64,000 bases of DNA from NCBI RefSeq assembly GCF_030272615.1, contig NC_081414.1, positions 656,468,292-656,532,291 on the forward strand. Direction: 5' to 3'. Position numbers and translations under genes: made by a program. The stretch comes from Cryptomeria japonica. Taxonomy: Eukaryota; Streptophyta; Pinopsida; Cupressales; Cupressaceae. Each line of letters opens with the position of its first letter. Position 1 is the first letter of the stretch. Below the pieces are notes generated by a model. It worked only from the letters and a program-made list of their open reading frames with translations, had not been told where the DNA came from and did not search any database. This document shows, piece after piece, positions 24,117 through 36,197 of the stretch.

Positions 24117-25230
24117 GTGAATGAGATGAGAGATAATACTTTAACTAGTGATATTTTTGAAAAAGAGATAGCATTGGAAAAAAATATGGGCCCATCTTCT
24201 TCTTATACACATACCCTTGAGCAAGGGGGGAAAAATCAAAGTATCAACATTCTTTTATCTTTAGACCATTCTCCTTCTCCTAGGACTTATCTCCAACATC
24301 AAAATATATGTAGAGAGGATGATGTTATGGATTTTATTCATGATTTTTCCCCTCACATAGAACTAAGTAAATACGAACCTTTAGATGATGAAGATGTTCA
24401 TCCCCAATCTCCCAAAAAGGATAAGCATGATGGGAGAAAGGAGAATGTCCCTTCAAGTGACATTCCTTCTTCATCTAAAAAACCTTTTATTCCCCTTTAC
24501 ACATTAGATATCAAATAAATTCATGATCTTATTGCCCAAACTACCGATTTGCAACATTCTTATAGTCGTGGCTTTCATATAATAACAAAACAAGGTTTTT
24601 CAAGGACAAGGATTTGGGAAATTTGAGCAAGGAATTCATGTCCCTATAAAACCTCCTACGTAAGCTACTATAGAAGGCCTAGGAAAGGAGATTCCTCTCT
24701 CTATGGATGAACTCCTTAAGCTCCAAAAATTCAAACACTATCTCCAAAGGCAACAAATCAAAAGAGCCCATAAGAATGCTTCTTCTTCAAAATGTCATTT
24801 TTGATCATTCCATCTAACCCACGATCATAATGCTGATGATTGCCCTAATTTTTAAAATTTTATTCAAGATGGGATAGATAGTGGAAAAATTAGGATCGTG
24901 GATAATAATCCTTCTTCTAATAATAATTCTTCTCCTTCATGTCAAGAAAATGAGCTAAAACACATTTATCATTCTAATAGAATAGCTACAAGAATCTATT
25001 GGAGATTGAAATATGATAAGAACATTTCCTTTCCTCCTAAAAACCAAAACAAAATATTCAGCAAATGAAAGGAGAGGAATATTGCATTTTTCTTGATTCA
25101 TATTCACATTCTCTTGGAAAATGTCATGCATTTAAGATATTTGTTCAAAAGCAATATGAATGTGCACAAATTTCTCTTACAAAAAATCTAGTTGTCTTCC
25201 TTGAACTAAACATAGTGCCTTAGCACTTCT
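24117..25230 (+). pseudogene. Gag/G-patch/zinc-knuckle remnant of the nested Tat element
   Basis: The open stretch 24117-24518 is acidic and Ser/Pro rich. Beyond its stop, a G-patch-like segment reads GFHIITKQGF, then QGFGKFEQGI after a frame change (about 24570-24640). Next comes a helical LLKLQKFKHYLQRQQI (about 24715-24765) and two CxxH...H...C type knuckles: CHF...THDHNADDC near 24795-24845, and a second near 25080-25135 ending GKCHAFK. These resemble the RNA-binding end of Tat gag. Stops and at least one frameshift kill it. The product would package element RNA; this copy cannot encode it. Confidence 0.55.
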
Positions 25231-26574
25231 TTTTCTTTTCATGTTGCTCTTCACCTTATGACATAACTAGCCAACTTAACTGGGGTCTATCTATTATTTG
25301 TGGTGGTATTGTCTCAATTTTCAATACTTTGGGGTAGCAACATGAAGTTCACTTCCCTTCTTTTTTGAATGGATCTATCTATATCTTTATGCATTGTTCA
25401 TTATTAGATCTCCTTTCCTACATAGAGTTATTCTTATGTGTTCATATAATTGTTCTTTGGTTTTTCTCTTTCCTTGAAGAGGAGCATCTTTCATGAGTAA
25501 TACACTTCTTCTTCTTTTCTTAATTATTGAAAAACTTACCTCTTCTATGGTTTCAATTATTTACAAGTATGAGATATGCCCCCTAGCATGGAATGATCTC
25601 TTGTGAAGAACATGCCCCTTCCTTGAGAGGATTCGTTCCATTAGGAAGGCATATCACTTGAAAATAATCACCATTAGAAGATGCGTAACGCTCTTTCTTG
25701 TTCTTCTTACTTAGGGGGAAAGGATTTTACTCCTTTCTCTTTCTTTTTATCTCATTTATCATTATTTCATTTAGGAGATTTAATTTTATATGTGATTATC
25801 ATTTCTTACAATGTTATGTTCTTATCACTAATCCCTCTTGGGGAATATGTTGTGTTCTTTCTCTCTTCTCTTAGAAGATTACCACCTCTTGAGATGTGTA
25901 TTTTACATATACTAATTTCTTTTCTTGCATGTGTTCATGTAAGTTCATTGTGAATTTGCTTGTGTTTAATCTCTCTCTAGAATATTGTGTAAGCTCTTCT
26001 CATTGACCCTACACTTGGGGGGCAATTATCTTTCTCTCTATCTCTTTCTCTAAGGATACACTCTTTCCTATTTTCTATAAGATGTGTAAGCCATTGACTA
26101 TAATCTCTTTCACACTTGGTAATGTACACTTATAATAAATTCACCTATCCCCATTGGGATAAAAGTGAGTTATCCTTGATCGAGAATCTCTTTCACCTAG
26201 AAATAGGAGGAAGTATTGAATTATTGTTCTCTTTTGTGCTTCATTATAGAAGATATTATACTTGTCTAAGACAACTCCTCTTGAAGGTAGATGTCTTTTG
26301 AGAAAAGATATCTTCTCCTCCAAGGATCACCTTTACACTTATAGAAAGATATCTCTTTTCAACTATCTTATCCTTTCTTGAAGAGTATTCTCTCTCTTAC
26401 TTGAATTTATGACATTGTTGCATAATGGATATCTTCTTTGTGTTGAAGGTAGGTATCCTTGTTCTACTTTCCTTAAGATATCAATGGTAAACTATGTTGA
26501 CATCTTAAGGTGGGGGCAACCACACTAATCCTTTTGTATTATATCTCTCTCATACATTGTATCTCCTATACAAT

Positions 26575-26835
26575 GGGTCATTCTCGAAATGAGAGGGAAG
26601 CCTCTTAGAGAAAGATGTCGTCACTTTTCCTCTTTTATAGTGGGATATTCTTGGAGCCAGAGGACAACCTCCTAGAGAAAGATGTCGACACTTTCTCTTT
26701 TATACAGTGGGATATTCTTGGAACCAGAGGAAATCCTTTTAGAGAAAGATGTTGCCACTTTTATTTTATATAGTAGGATATTCTCGGAACTAGTGGGCAA
26801 CCTCTTAGAGAGAGATGTTTCCACTTTCTTGACAT
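26575..26835 (+). repeat. 67-bp tandem repeat, four units, in the 3' region
   Basis: The anchor word GAGAAAGATGT (GAGAGAGATGT in the last unit) starts at 26608, 26675, 26742 and 26808, giving spacings of 67, 67 and 66. Each unit also contains GGATATTCTTGGAA-like sequence and CCACTTT. Tandem repeats in the 3' untranslated part are known for Tat/Ogre elements. The related element at 1-6150 lacks this block. Confidence 0.85.
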
Positions 26836-27517
26836 TTGTACTATACATCTTATACAGATTGCAACATACTTGGGCATACACTCCTATGAGGTGCTTCAAA
26901 CCTCACTTGCACACACACACATGAGGTTGAGTGGAACTAACAGTGTTTTCACTCTCCTCCCTTACATGGATCACCCAAACAAAATCTGGAGGCTAGTTTT
27001 CCATATCCTCTTTTCTTCGTGGATCACCTAATTCTAGGGGTGAGATCTACATGGTTCCCTTCATTTGCCTTTCTTCTCATGGATCACCCAAGTGTGTATT
27101 CATGTCCTTTCTTGCCTTCCACTCATCAGATCATATTTTTACTATTGATGGTTCATGGATGATGTCATCTTTTCTCTTTTATTTGATTATTGGTGTTTAT
27201 GTGATGGGATTTATCTTAGTGTTTTAGTTAGTTGTTTGAGATGTTTATATTGAGGTCTCTTAGTGTAGCTGATGTGTGGTCTCGTGTTTTGTTTTTGTCA
27301 TATGTCATTTGTGCTTTGTCTTGTTTTTCTTGTCTTGTTCTTTTTATTATGTGTGCTCTTGCATATGTTTGAGTGAGTTTAGATCCTAAGATTGGGGGCT
27401 TTGTTCCTCAAGATTAGCGATGTCTTATACTCCTTGTGGTATTGCTTCACCTCTCTCATCTTCATCTCTCTCTTTCTTTTACTTTACTGGTAGTATTGGT
27501 GTAAGCCATACTCCCGC

Positions 27518-27533
27518 TAAAGTGGGGGATAAA
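27518..27533 (+). other. Polypurine tract of the nested Tat element
   Basis: TAAAGTGGGGGATAAA lies immediately before the right LTR and is identical to 4461-4476. Confidence 0.8.
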
Positions 27534-28729
27534 AGTAGCATCATAAAATTGTGACCCTCACAATTTCAACCACATCTTAGGCCCTCACTTATGTGACTAC
27601 ATCTCTCTACTCGATTGAGACCCCTCTCTGCACCTTCATCCTGAGTCTTCTCCCATCATAGCCATGATGACACCTCAGGACCTTGTCCAAGCCCCAAGAT
27701 AGGGTAGGAAAGGGGCGTGGTGCCCCTATCCCCCTTGGACAAGGGTGTGGCACCCCTGTCCTCCCTCTTAGGGTGGCCCTAAGATGGGTCCATCTGACCC
27801 TTGAACCAAGTTTGTTCCTCGGGGACTGACATCCTCCAATGTCAGCCTTCAATGAGATGAAAATAATTCTCCTAGGCTAGTATAAAAGGGGATCTAGCTC
27901 TCTCATTTGCATAATGAGGAATAAGCGAAAATATACGAGCATAAGGAGAATTAGCGAAATTCAAGTGAAATATCTTCATTATCGTCATTAAGCATTCAAG
28001 TTATCTTCTTCGTGTGTCTTCTTCATTCATCCATTGGAGCAACATTACAACATTCATTTGCAAGCATGTGTGTGTGTTAGGATTTTGTCATGTTACATGC
28101 CATTTCATACAACATTTATGATTACATTCAAGAAGCAAAGAAACAATTATCAATCAATTGCAGATCTACAAGGTATACATTTCCATTATTTAAATTTAAG
28201 AATTTTCAATTAATATCTTTCAAGGTTCATTCCTCAACCAGGGTTTGACTGAGGCAAACCCCTATCCACAACCCTTTTCCCCTTCTTTTTCTATGTGTAG
28301 GTTGCAGGTGCGCAGTTGTAATTGCATGTTTGGACTTCATTTGCAAAGATGGAAAAATCCTTTTCGGTGCGTGGATTTTTCAGAAGACCAAGTACACTTT
28401 CAACTTGGTATTGAAAAATTTTCTCCAAATTTGTAGGGAAGATCCATATCAGTCTAAATATCTCAGATCCAAAGTTACAACACGATCCCAAACTGGTAGC
28501 TCCCTCTTTCATCCATATTTGTCTCCCTTTTTACATAGTCAACAAGTTAACATATCTATTTACAAAAGAGGGTAAATCACATTCCAACAACTCACAATCT
28601 AGTTGGTATTCACATCGTTATTTCCCTTGGATTTGGATCTAGTGGATCAAGCCCCTCTTTGAATGTAAAGTATCTTGCAAGTGAAAATACTCGTGGTGGA
28701 ACCACTAGGATCCAATTTTCCACTTTAAA
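27534..28729 (+). repeat. Right LTR of the nested Tat element
   Basis: Begins AGTAGCATCATA (the first base differs from the canonical T) and ends CACTTTAAA, where the left copy ends CACTTTACA. The CTTGT target copy follows at once. Confidence 0.9.
27881..27888 (+). promoter_or_regulatory. LTR TATA box (right)
   Basis: TATAAAAG plus GG at the position equivalent to 22276 in the left LTR. Confidence 0.6.
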
Positions 28730-28734
28730 CTTGT
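28730..28734 (+). repeat. Target-site duplication CTTGT, right copy
   Basis: Matches 21933-21937 exactly. Confidence 0.8.
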
Positions 28735-29372
28735 GTTATTAGTTCGTATTTTTAATATTTATTGTTCTTCCAAAGTTTTGTTTTAGTCTAAGATTTGTGT
28801 GGGTGAGGCCTTATATCATTCTCTAGGCATATGGGGGGTGGTTCCTTTTGGTTCCACATGGTCGGGTGGTTGATGCCTTTGTTCCATTGGGATATTTTCT
28901 TTGTGTTGGGTGTTTGTAAGCATGATGGATTTTACTATTTCTTTAGATCTTATGCTATATGATTATTCATTTGCAGAAAATAATGTATATTTGTGACAAA
29001 ATACTTGTACATGATGTAATATGTAATCTTATGATGACTTAAGTAATGTTGTTAGTGAAATATGGATGTACATTGTATATAGATATTAATCATTTATGGA
29101 TGTTGTGTACTATTCATTATTGACATTACAATACCCTAGGGAATATGAAAATGTAAAATGTAGATTATAAGATTGGAGGATTGTTACATGTATATATGTT
29201 TATTTTGTTTGTGCACTTATTTTCATGTGTTCATGTTATGTTGTACTTATAACTTGCAATAAGTAATGTAAAGATGTGGTTTAATTTGAGTATTTGCTAT
29301 CTTTAAAAAAAATTATACCTATTTTCCTAGATTATGTGTTAGTTTCTTTAGGGCTTTGTGGTAGGCATTACA
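28735..29372 (+). repeat. 5' LTR of the chromovirus-like element, right part
   Basis: Non-coding sequence resuming after the nested element and ending GGCATTACA just before the primer site. Assigned as LTR by position only. Confidence 0.4.
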
Positions 29373-29387
29373 TCTGATAACAAATCC
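29371..29387 (+). other. Degenerate primer-binding site (initiator Met tRNA type)
   Basis: CATCTGATAACAAATCC matches CATTTGGTATCAGAGCC at 12 of 17 positions. That is the usual site for Ty3/gypsy elements primed by initiator tRNA-Met. Confidence 0.45.
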
Positions 29388-29539
29388 CATGTTCATACAT
29401 TGGGTGCTTTGGTCTTAGCTAAGCCCATTATGAATACTAGTAGAATAACTTGAGTTAAAACTTTGGAGTTACATTACCACCTTTATCTCAGTAGTAGGTA
29501 GCCCTAGACTTTATCTTATTGTGCCTTCTATAGATAAGA

Positions 29540-30800
29540 TGTATACTATAGGTAGAGGTCGTGGGTAAAGTAACTATATGGGAATTCGACAAAATCCTAA
29601 TCCCAAGGTTTCTAATGAGGTACATCAGGAGGAACAACAATCTGACCACCAAATTGATAATCAGGAAGAGGAAGTTCAAGGTGAGAATTAGTAGGTCAAT
29701 GATGAATCTCTCAATTGGTTAATATTCTCCATTATATTCTTAAACGGTTGGAATCGAGGTAGGAAAATAATTTTTGAGAAGAATATCATTAGTCCATTCA
29801 TTAGGAGAGAGTTGTACATTAGGACAGGGAGAGGGAGAGATCACCCCACGAGAGAGAAATAACTATTCCAGATTAAGATATTTTTAGCTTGAGATGTGAG
29901 AGATACATTAGATCCAGACCCCCTACATTTGATGGATCTGGTTGTGGGATAGAGGCAGAAAAATTATTGTTGGATCTTGGAAGGTGTTTTACTATTATAG
30001 TAGTAACACTAAGGCTATGTGCACCATCATGCATCTACATGGGTTTGCATCCACTTAGTGGCATCTTGAGGAGGAGAATCTCCATCTAGGTATTGCATAA
30101 GTCTTGTGGGAGATGTTCCTAGAGAGGTTTCATGCTCTCTTCTTGTCATATCATTGGAAACATAGGCAGGCGGATGAGTTCCATAACCTGCGTGAGATGG
30201 CTATGTCATTAGAGCATTACGAGCATAAGTTCTTTGATCTTAGGTAGTATGTTTGAATAACAAATGATGATGCCATGCTTGTACAACACTTCATTAGAGG
30301 CCTTAATGCTCATATCAATGGAGGCATTCAAGTTTTCAAACCCAATACCATGGAGGCAACATTAAGAAGGCCTAGATAGTTGAGGATAATTTGTCTATGG
30401 TTCTGGGTCGACAAACATGAGTATAGATTGATAGTGCTCTAGATTCATATTCTAGTGCGAGGGCTACACAACCATAGGGAGCAGGTTCAAATAGGAGTCA
30501 CCCTCCACAATTTAGGGGCAGACAAAGTCAATAGAAGAAAAACTTTCCTGGTCAGACTTTTGCTCACAGCGGTAGTGCTCAGGTGGCCAGGGATCGTACC
30601 CAATTGCGTAACAAGAATTTTCCTACTACTTAGCTAGGAAATATTTTCTAGTAGAATCTTAGTAGAGGTATTTTCCAACAGTCTAGTGTGTCATCCAAAA
30701 ATAGAGATTATAGCAAAAGGAGTTGTTTCACATGTGGTCAATAGGGTTACATTGTGATACATTATCCTTAGAGGTCAACACAAACCACAAGACATAGGCC
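29540..30800 (+). pseudogene. Chromovirus-like gag remnant
   Basis: Starts with an Arg/Gly-rich MYTIGRGRG (about 29539) and a Gln/Glu-rich stretch (29600-29690). Frame-shifting gag-like helices include RPPTFDGSG (about 29916-29942) and AEKLLLDL. A decayed zinc knuckle CFTCGQ followed by GY lies at about 30725-30750, where the usual GH is lost. More than ten stops occur. In intact relatives gag assembles the particle and packages RNA. Confidence 0.6.
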
Positions 30801-30804
30801 AACA

Positions 30805-33520
30805 ATGTTAGAGTCCACTGTAGGTGATGCAGGGATATCACACCGAGTCTTCATGGTGATTGATAAGTGTCAAACCAAGCATCAGGGTATAGTTGTGGAG
30901 ACTGCAGGTGAGATAGGAGGTGTTTCATTTTTTGTATTATTTGATTCAAGATCTTCAGATTCTTTTATTTCCCCCTCTCTAGTGGAGCGATTGAGGCTAA
31001 GGGTGGCAAGGCAGGACGATATGTGGTAGGTTGAAGCTATGAGTTATATTTAGGAGCCTTTATCACCATAGTCGATCTTCGTGTTCTTTTATTGGGATCT
31101 TATGGTGTTGTTTTAGGCATGGACTGACTTGAGGTACATTAGGCTAGTATATATTACTGATGAAATATATTGCAATGAGTTGGAGAAAGCAGGAAGAGTG
31201 TGGATATTATGGGTATTCAATGACCCATATCTCTTCGCATGATCTCTGCTATGCAATTGAAGCGGTGTTTGAGATAGGGGTATCAGTTGTTTGTAGTAAA
31301 AATGAATGACTTGGAAGAGAAGGAGAAACAAGAAGATCCTCTTCTTAAGTACCCTATCCTTCAAGGGTTTACAGATGTCTTTCCTAGTGAGATTCTAAGT
31401 ATGCCACCTAAGCGCACGACATAGATTTTCAGATTGAATTTATTCCTGGAGTAGAGTCCGTTTTTAAGGCATCTTACTAAATGACTACTAAGGAGTTGAG
31501 TAATTTGTAGTTACAATTGGAGGATCTATTAGCTAAGGCTTTCATTCATCCTAGTTTTTCTCAGTGGGGAGCACAAGTTTTATTTGTTAAGAAAAAGGAT
31601 GGATCCCTTTGCTTGTGCATAGGCTACCGACAATTGAATAAGGTGACTATAAAGAACTAATATGTTTTTCTGAGGATTGATGATCTCTTTGATCAAATTA
31701 AGGATGCCAAGGTCTTCTCTAAGATAGATCTTAAGTCAAGTGTTACAGTGCCTTAGAGATAATCCATTGTATGCCAATTTGGCAAAGTGCGAGTTTTTCC
31801 AGATTGAGGTAAAATATTTTAGCCATGTTATCTATGGAGAAGGTATTGTTGTGGATCCTTCTAAGAGTCAAGTGATTGTGGATTGGCTAGTGCCCACTAA
31901 TGTGGGAGAAGTTTGTAGTTTTATGGGCCTTGTAGGATATTAGCATTGGTTTGTTAAGGGATTCTCAAAGATATCTCATCCATCACTTCTCTTCAGAGGA
32001 AAGAGAAAAAAGTGTGATTGGATGGAGCAGTATGAGAGAACTTTCCAAGCTATTAAAGAACATTTTACTAGTACACCTATTCTAGTTGTGCCTAATCTAG
32101 TAGTTTATTTTGTTGTGTGCACATATGCTTCATTCAAAGGTTTAGGAGGAGTTCTTATGCAGGATGGATCTGTAATTTCCTATAAGTCTCACAAACTCAA
32201 GGATCAAGAGTTGAACTATCCCACTCATGATTTGGAGTTGGTGGCAGTTGTGCATGTATTGATGAGATGGAGGCATTTTCTTTTTGGGCATTAGTTTGAT
32301 TTCCATAGTGATCATTGGAGTTTGCAGTATATCTTTACACAACTAAACTTGAATGCTAGATAGCGATAATGGATGGAGTTTCTATATGATTATGAATTTG
32401 AGGTTAAGTATATTTAGGGGAAAGAGAATGTGGTGGGAGATGCATTGAGTTGTAGGAGACATGAGTTGTCAAAAATGACTCTTAGTGTGTATTTGAGGAG
32501 TCAGATACTTAGAGAACTTCCTTTAGATGCTTGGTATCAGGAGGGGTTAATGGAGGTTGACTTTGAGAAAGCTTTGGAAGGGAGATATGTAGGATATTCA
32601 TTGGATTCAAATGGTCTTTTTCACCATTTGGGCCAATTTTATGTACCATCAGTAGAAGAACTTTGGAATTTGATTTTGTCATAGGCACATCATGCACCTT
32701 ATTCGATACATCCTGGTCTCAATAAGATGCATGTAGACCTTCAAAAGTTGGACCATTGGTTCGATATGAGGCGTGATATAGAAAATTTGGTGTCTTGATG
32801 TTTAGAGTGTCAGAGGGTGAAGGCTAAACATCAGCATCTCATTGGGTTGTTGTAGTCTAACCTAGTTCTAGATTGGAAATGGGATATTATCTTGATGGGC
32901 TTCATTGTCATATTGCTAGTTTCTTCTCGTAGGTGTGATGCTATCATGGTTATTGTTTATAGGTTGACCAAGGTGACACACTTTACACTGATTTGGTCTT
33001 TCTATATGATAGTGATAGTGGCTTGAGTTTTCATGAAAGATATTCTAAGATTGCACAAAATTCTCTGATGGATCATATCTAATTGAGATCCTGTATTTAC
33101 TACATCATTATGGACTTATCTTTAGCATGCCTTAGGGACTCAACTAAAATCTAGCTCAACATATCATCTTAAAATAGATGTGTGGACAGAGAGAGTCAAT
33201 CAAGTTCTTAAGGATATGCTTCAGGTGTATGTCATGGATCTTAGGAATATCTATGGGAGGATTAGATGTATTTGGTGGAGTTTCCTTATAATAATGGATA
33301 CCATAGCTCTATTGGTATGTCCCCTTCTTAGTCTTTGTATGGCAATCCTTGTCGTATTCCTTTGAGTTGAGATTTACTAGAGGATCGAGTTCTTTTAGGA
33401 CCTAAGATGTTGTAGGAGATGGAGTAGTAGGTAGAACGTATTCGTTAGCATTTAGTGGTAACGCATGATAGACATAAGAAGTATGTAGATGTTGATCTTA
33501 TGGTTATTTTAGTTTAGGTA
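30805..33520 (+). pseudogene. Chromovirus-like pol remnant with RT core deleted
   Basis: Protease loop reads LFDSRSSDSFI (about 30937-30969; the DSG Gly is now Arg). RT begins near 31370 (FTDVFPSEI), shows [14 protein letters not shown] (about 31567-31608) and KIDLKSS (about 31718-31738), then jumps directly to LQCLRDNPLYANLAKCEF (31741 onward). The segment with the YxDD catalytic site, about 80 residues, is missing. RNase H follows (GGVLMQDGSVISYKSHKL, about 32145-32198), then an integrase HHCC region (near 32690-32830) and a core in which the IISD-type Asp is Asn (about 33077) and the next codon is a stop. It cannot produce active enzyme. Confidence 0.8.
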
Positions 33521-33529
33521 AAATAGGAT

Positions 33530-36197
33530 ATTTCCAATGGAAAAGAAATACCTTCTACCAATCCTCCTTAGTGTACTACAAGATCTGAACAATGTTAAGA
33601 TGCACGAAAATACCATCATTAGAAAGTAAAGACCTATAACTCAATTTAGTGCTAGCCCTAGGTAGAAGGGGCCCTTTTATCCATGTGTAGGAGGAAGGCA
33701 TATCCTCCCTCACTATACATGGAATGGATAGGTCCATCCTATCACATGTGGCTTTAATCGTGGAATAAGTCCTCCAATTGGACTGGGGGATATGATATAT
33801 GAGTTGCAGAAAGTCCCATGTGATAAGAGCGCCATCACATAAAATATCATTAAAAGTATTAATACCTTTGTGTTTCGCACTATTAGTTGAGCATCCCTAG
33901 ATGAGAGCCAAGGATTTTTCATTATGTAATAAGTTCCACCAAATAGATCTTTCTCAAGCAATTGTATTGTTATTGTCAACCAACCCATTGTTAGCAATCA
34001 AATGCCTACTATATTCCTAGGCTTTCTAGATAGTTTTAAAAATAGGGGATCCTATTGGGGATATAGGGAATCTACCAGCAATTAAGTCAACAAAGGGGAG
34101 TCATTTCCATCCTTCGGCTTGTGTAGGAGTAGCAAGAAAAATATTGTTTCTCACAAGGATTTTCCAGGGCTTAGCTCCTTCTAGAGCGTGGAATATCCAT
34201 TTAGCTGTGGGAAAGATACCTTGAAGGCAAAGGTCCTTAAGTTCTAGCCCACCCATGCACTTGTCTAGATAATACCAACTCCATTTGATAGAGTGCCACT
34301 TCCTATTGCCTTTACCATCAAACCATAAGAATCTTCTAATACTCTTTTGAATATCATTAATATGATAATTACAAAACATCCAAAGGGATGAGCAGTACAA
34401 AGTATAGAATGAGAGGATCTTCTGACAGACTTGCACTCTACCCGCAAGAGAGAGATGCATCTTGTTCCATTTGTTAAGGTTATGTTCCACTTTCATTTTA
34501 ACCCACAACCACATATCCTTCAAGTTGGGGTTAACCGCCAAGGGAATGCCCAGGTATCTAACTTTCTTGTAGGGGCCACCCCACTGGAATTTGAATTTGG
34601 AGAGCCACCTAGAAGAGTTGTCATCCCATCCCAACAACATTGATTTGGGAGCTGAAACCTTGGCTCCTAAGGCTTCATAGAAGATATTCAATTTGTGAAG
34701 AAGGGAGTAGAAGTTATCTTCTACGAATTGTAGAAAGAAAGTTGTGTCATCTGCAAATTGAACATTGACCAAATCCTTATTGTTGGGAAGGGTAATGCCC
34801 TGTACTTTGGGGGAAAGTGAAGTATCCTTGAGTAAATAGAACATAGCATCAACATCTTACCCAAAGAGAGTGGGGGCCATGGGGCATCCTTGCTTGATAG
34901 ATCTACTAAGAGAAAAACTCTGTGACCGAGAGCCATTAATATCAATTTAAGCTAAAGCATTTTTAAGGAGTACCTCCACCAACTTGCAAAAATATTTAGG
35001 AAAACCTAAGGCATCAATAGTCATAAGTAAAAATCTTCATTCCACCTGATCATAAGTGTTTTCAAAGTCAATAAGAAACATAGCCACTTTTTGATCGGTG
35101 GTCTTCACCCAATTCATAGCTTCCCATCTTGTGATCAGATTCTCAAGTATGTATCTATTGTAGATAAAACCAGTTTGTGTGTCACTCACCACCTTAGGAA
35201 GGATAGTTTCTAATCTGAGTGCAAGAGACTTGCCTAGGATCTTGTATGAGACATTGAGAAGAGTGATAGGTCTCTAATTCTTGACAAGTGATTTATTCCC
35301 ATCTTTGGGAATAAGTTTAAAAACCCCTTTATTGATCTCTAGACCAAGAGTTTTGCTATTAAGATCTTCTTGATAAACATGAAGTAAATCCTTAGAGATC
35401 CAATCATAATTGACCTTATAAAATTCAGTAGGAAGCCCATCTAGACTTGGGACTTTGTCATTACTCAGGCTCTTAATGGTCCTCTTGATCTCCTCGATGT
35501 TGAGGGGCCTACTAAGAGAAGCAACATCTAAGTCTGAGAACTTTTTAAGAATGATACCTCTGCACTATCTAAAAGTGGGGATATACTAAGAAGAGACCCA
35601 TTCCAAGGTAAAGAGATTCTTGTAGTACCAGAGAAAGGCCATCTAAATATCAATTAAATTAGTCAACTCCACACCATCCTCCCAGATCCTATCAATCCTC
35701 TCCTTAAACAAATTCTGTCTGAGCATGCTAAAGAAGAACTTTGAGTCCTTACCATCATGTTGTATCTAGTTGAGTCTAGCACAAACTTTGGTCCCTTGAT
35801 CTTTCTTGTGTTTGATGTTTCTAAGTCTATCTCAAGTATGAGAAACTGCCAGGGCACAATCGGGATTGTGGAGGTTTTGTTGAGCCAAAGCTTCTTGAAT
35901 GAGGAGTTTGTTAGTCAACTCTTTCTCTTTTTTCCTACAATCTTTGGCAAAATTGGTGCCTAAAGTCTGACATAGAGCCCTCCAACTCTGTACATTCTTG
36001 TTCCAATTATTAATAGCAAAGTTATCTCTAAAGTGCCATTTACTGATTTGCCCACCTATGAACAAGTCATCCTGGATATCTTGAGAATCCAGAAGCCTAA
36101 CATTTAGCATGAAGTTGTTAGTTCTTCTCAGAAGAGGGGATGTGCTAGATCTGACCAAAATGTACGCCATGATGGGATGGTAGTTTGAGAGGGTATA
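33530..36197 (-). mobile_element. 5'-truncated LINE, minus strand
   Basis: Read on the minus strand, the element starts near 36197 at the last endonuclease motif and runs through the RT to a 3' end near 33530. It abuts the end of chromovirus integrase sequence. No clear target duplication or long A tail was seen. Confidence 0.7.
33713..36170 (-). pseudogene. LINE ORF2 reverse transcriptase, minus strand, decayed
   Basis: Reading down from 36170: a helical linker (112-residue stretch to 35832), KFFFSMLRQ, then IEEIKRTIKSLSNDKVPSLDG (split by family-typical spacing), KLIPKDGNKSL, RPITLLNVSYKI, AMFLIDFENTYDQVEW and SRSIKQGCPMAP (about 34880-34915). The longest intact stretch, 34844-34101, holds the catalytic FADD at 34757-34746, then KSMLLGW, GIPLAVNP and LSLAGRVQVCQ. 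The DFENTYD block replaces the usual DFxKAYD. Frameshifts and stops split the frame at least six times. The endonuclease is absent apart from a terminal YHPI. Confidence 0.8.

Larger units (their letters stand above)
21938..28729 (+). mobile_element. Complete RT-less Tat-type LTR retrotransposon, nested
   Basis: Two long terminal repeats (21938-23138 and 27534-28729), a 5-bp target duplication CTTGT on both sides, and a polypurine tract (27518-27533) define it exactly. The 4.4-kb internal region has only a gag/G-patch-like remnant (24117-25230); no protease, RT, RNase H or integrase is visible. It is thus a non-autonomous element, probably mobilised in trans by Tat relatives. It lies inside the 5' LTR of the chromovirus-like element, so it is younger than that one. 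Confidence 0.9.
19611..33520 (+). mobile_element. Chromovirus-like Ty3/gypsy element, decayed, 5' LTR split by a nested element
   Basis: A probable 5' LTR (19611-21937 plus 28735-29372) is followed by an initiator-Met-tRNA-like primer site and then gag, protease, RT, RNase H and integrase in Ty3/gypsy order. The domains are stop-ridden. No 3' LTR is seen; sequence after about 33520 belongs to a minus-strand LINE. I did not find a chromodomain, so chromovirus is assigned only from pol phrases and the primer site. Confidence 0.65.
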
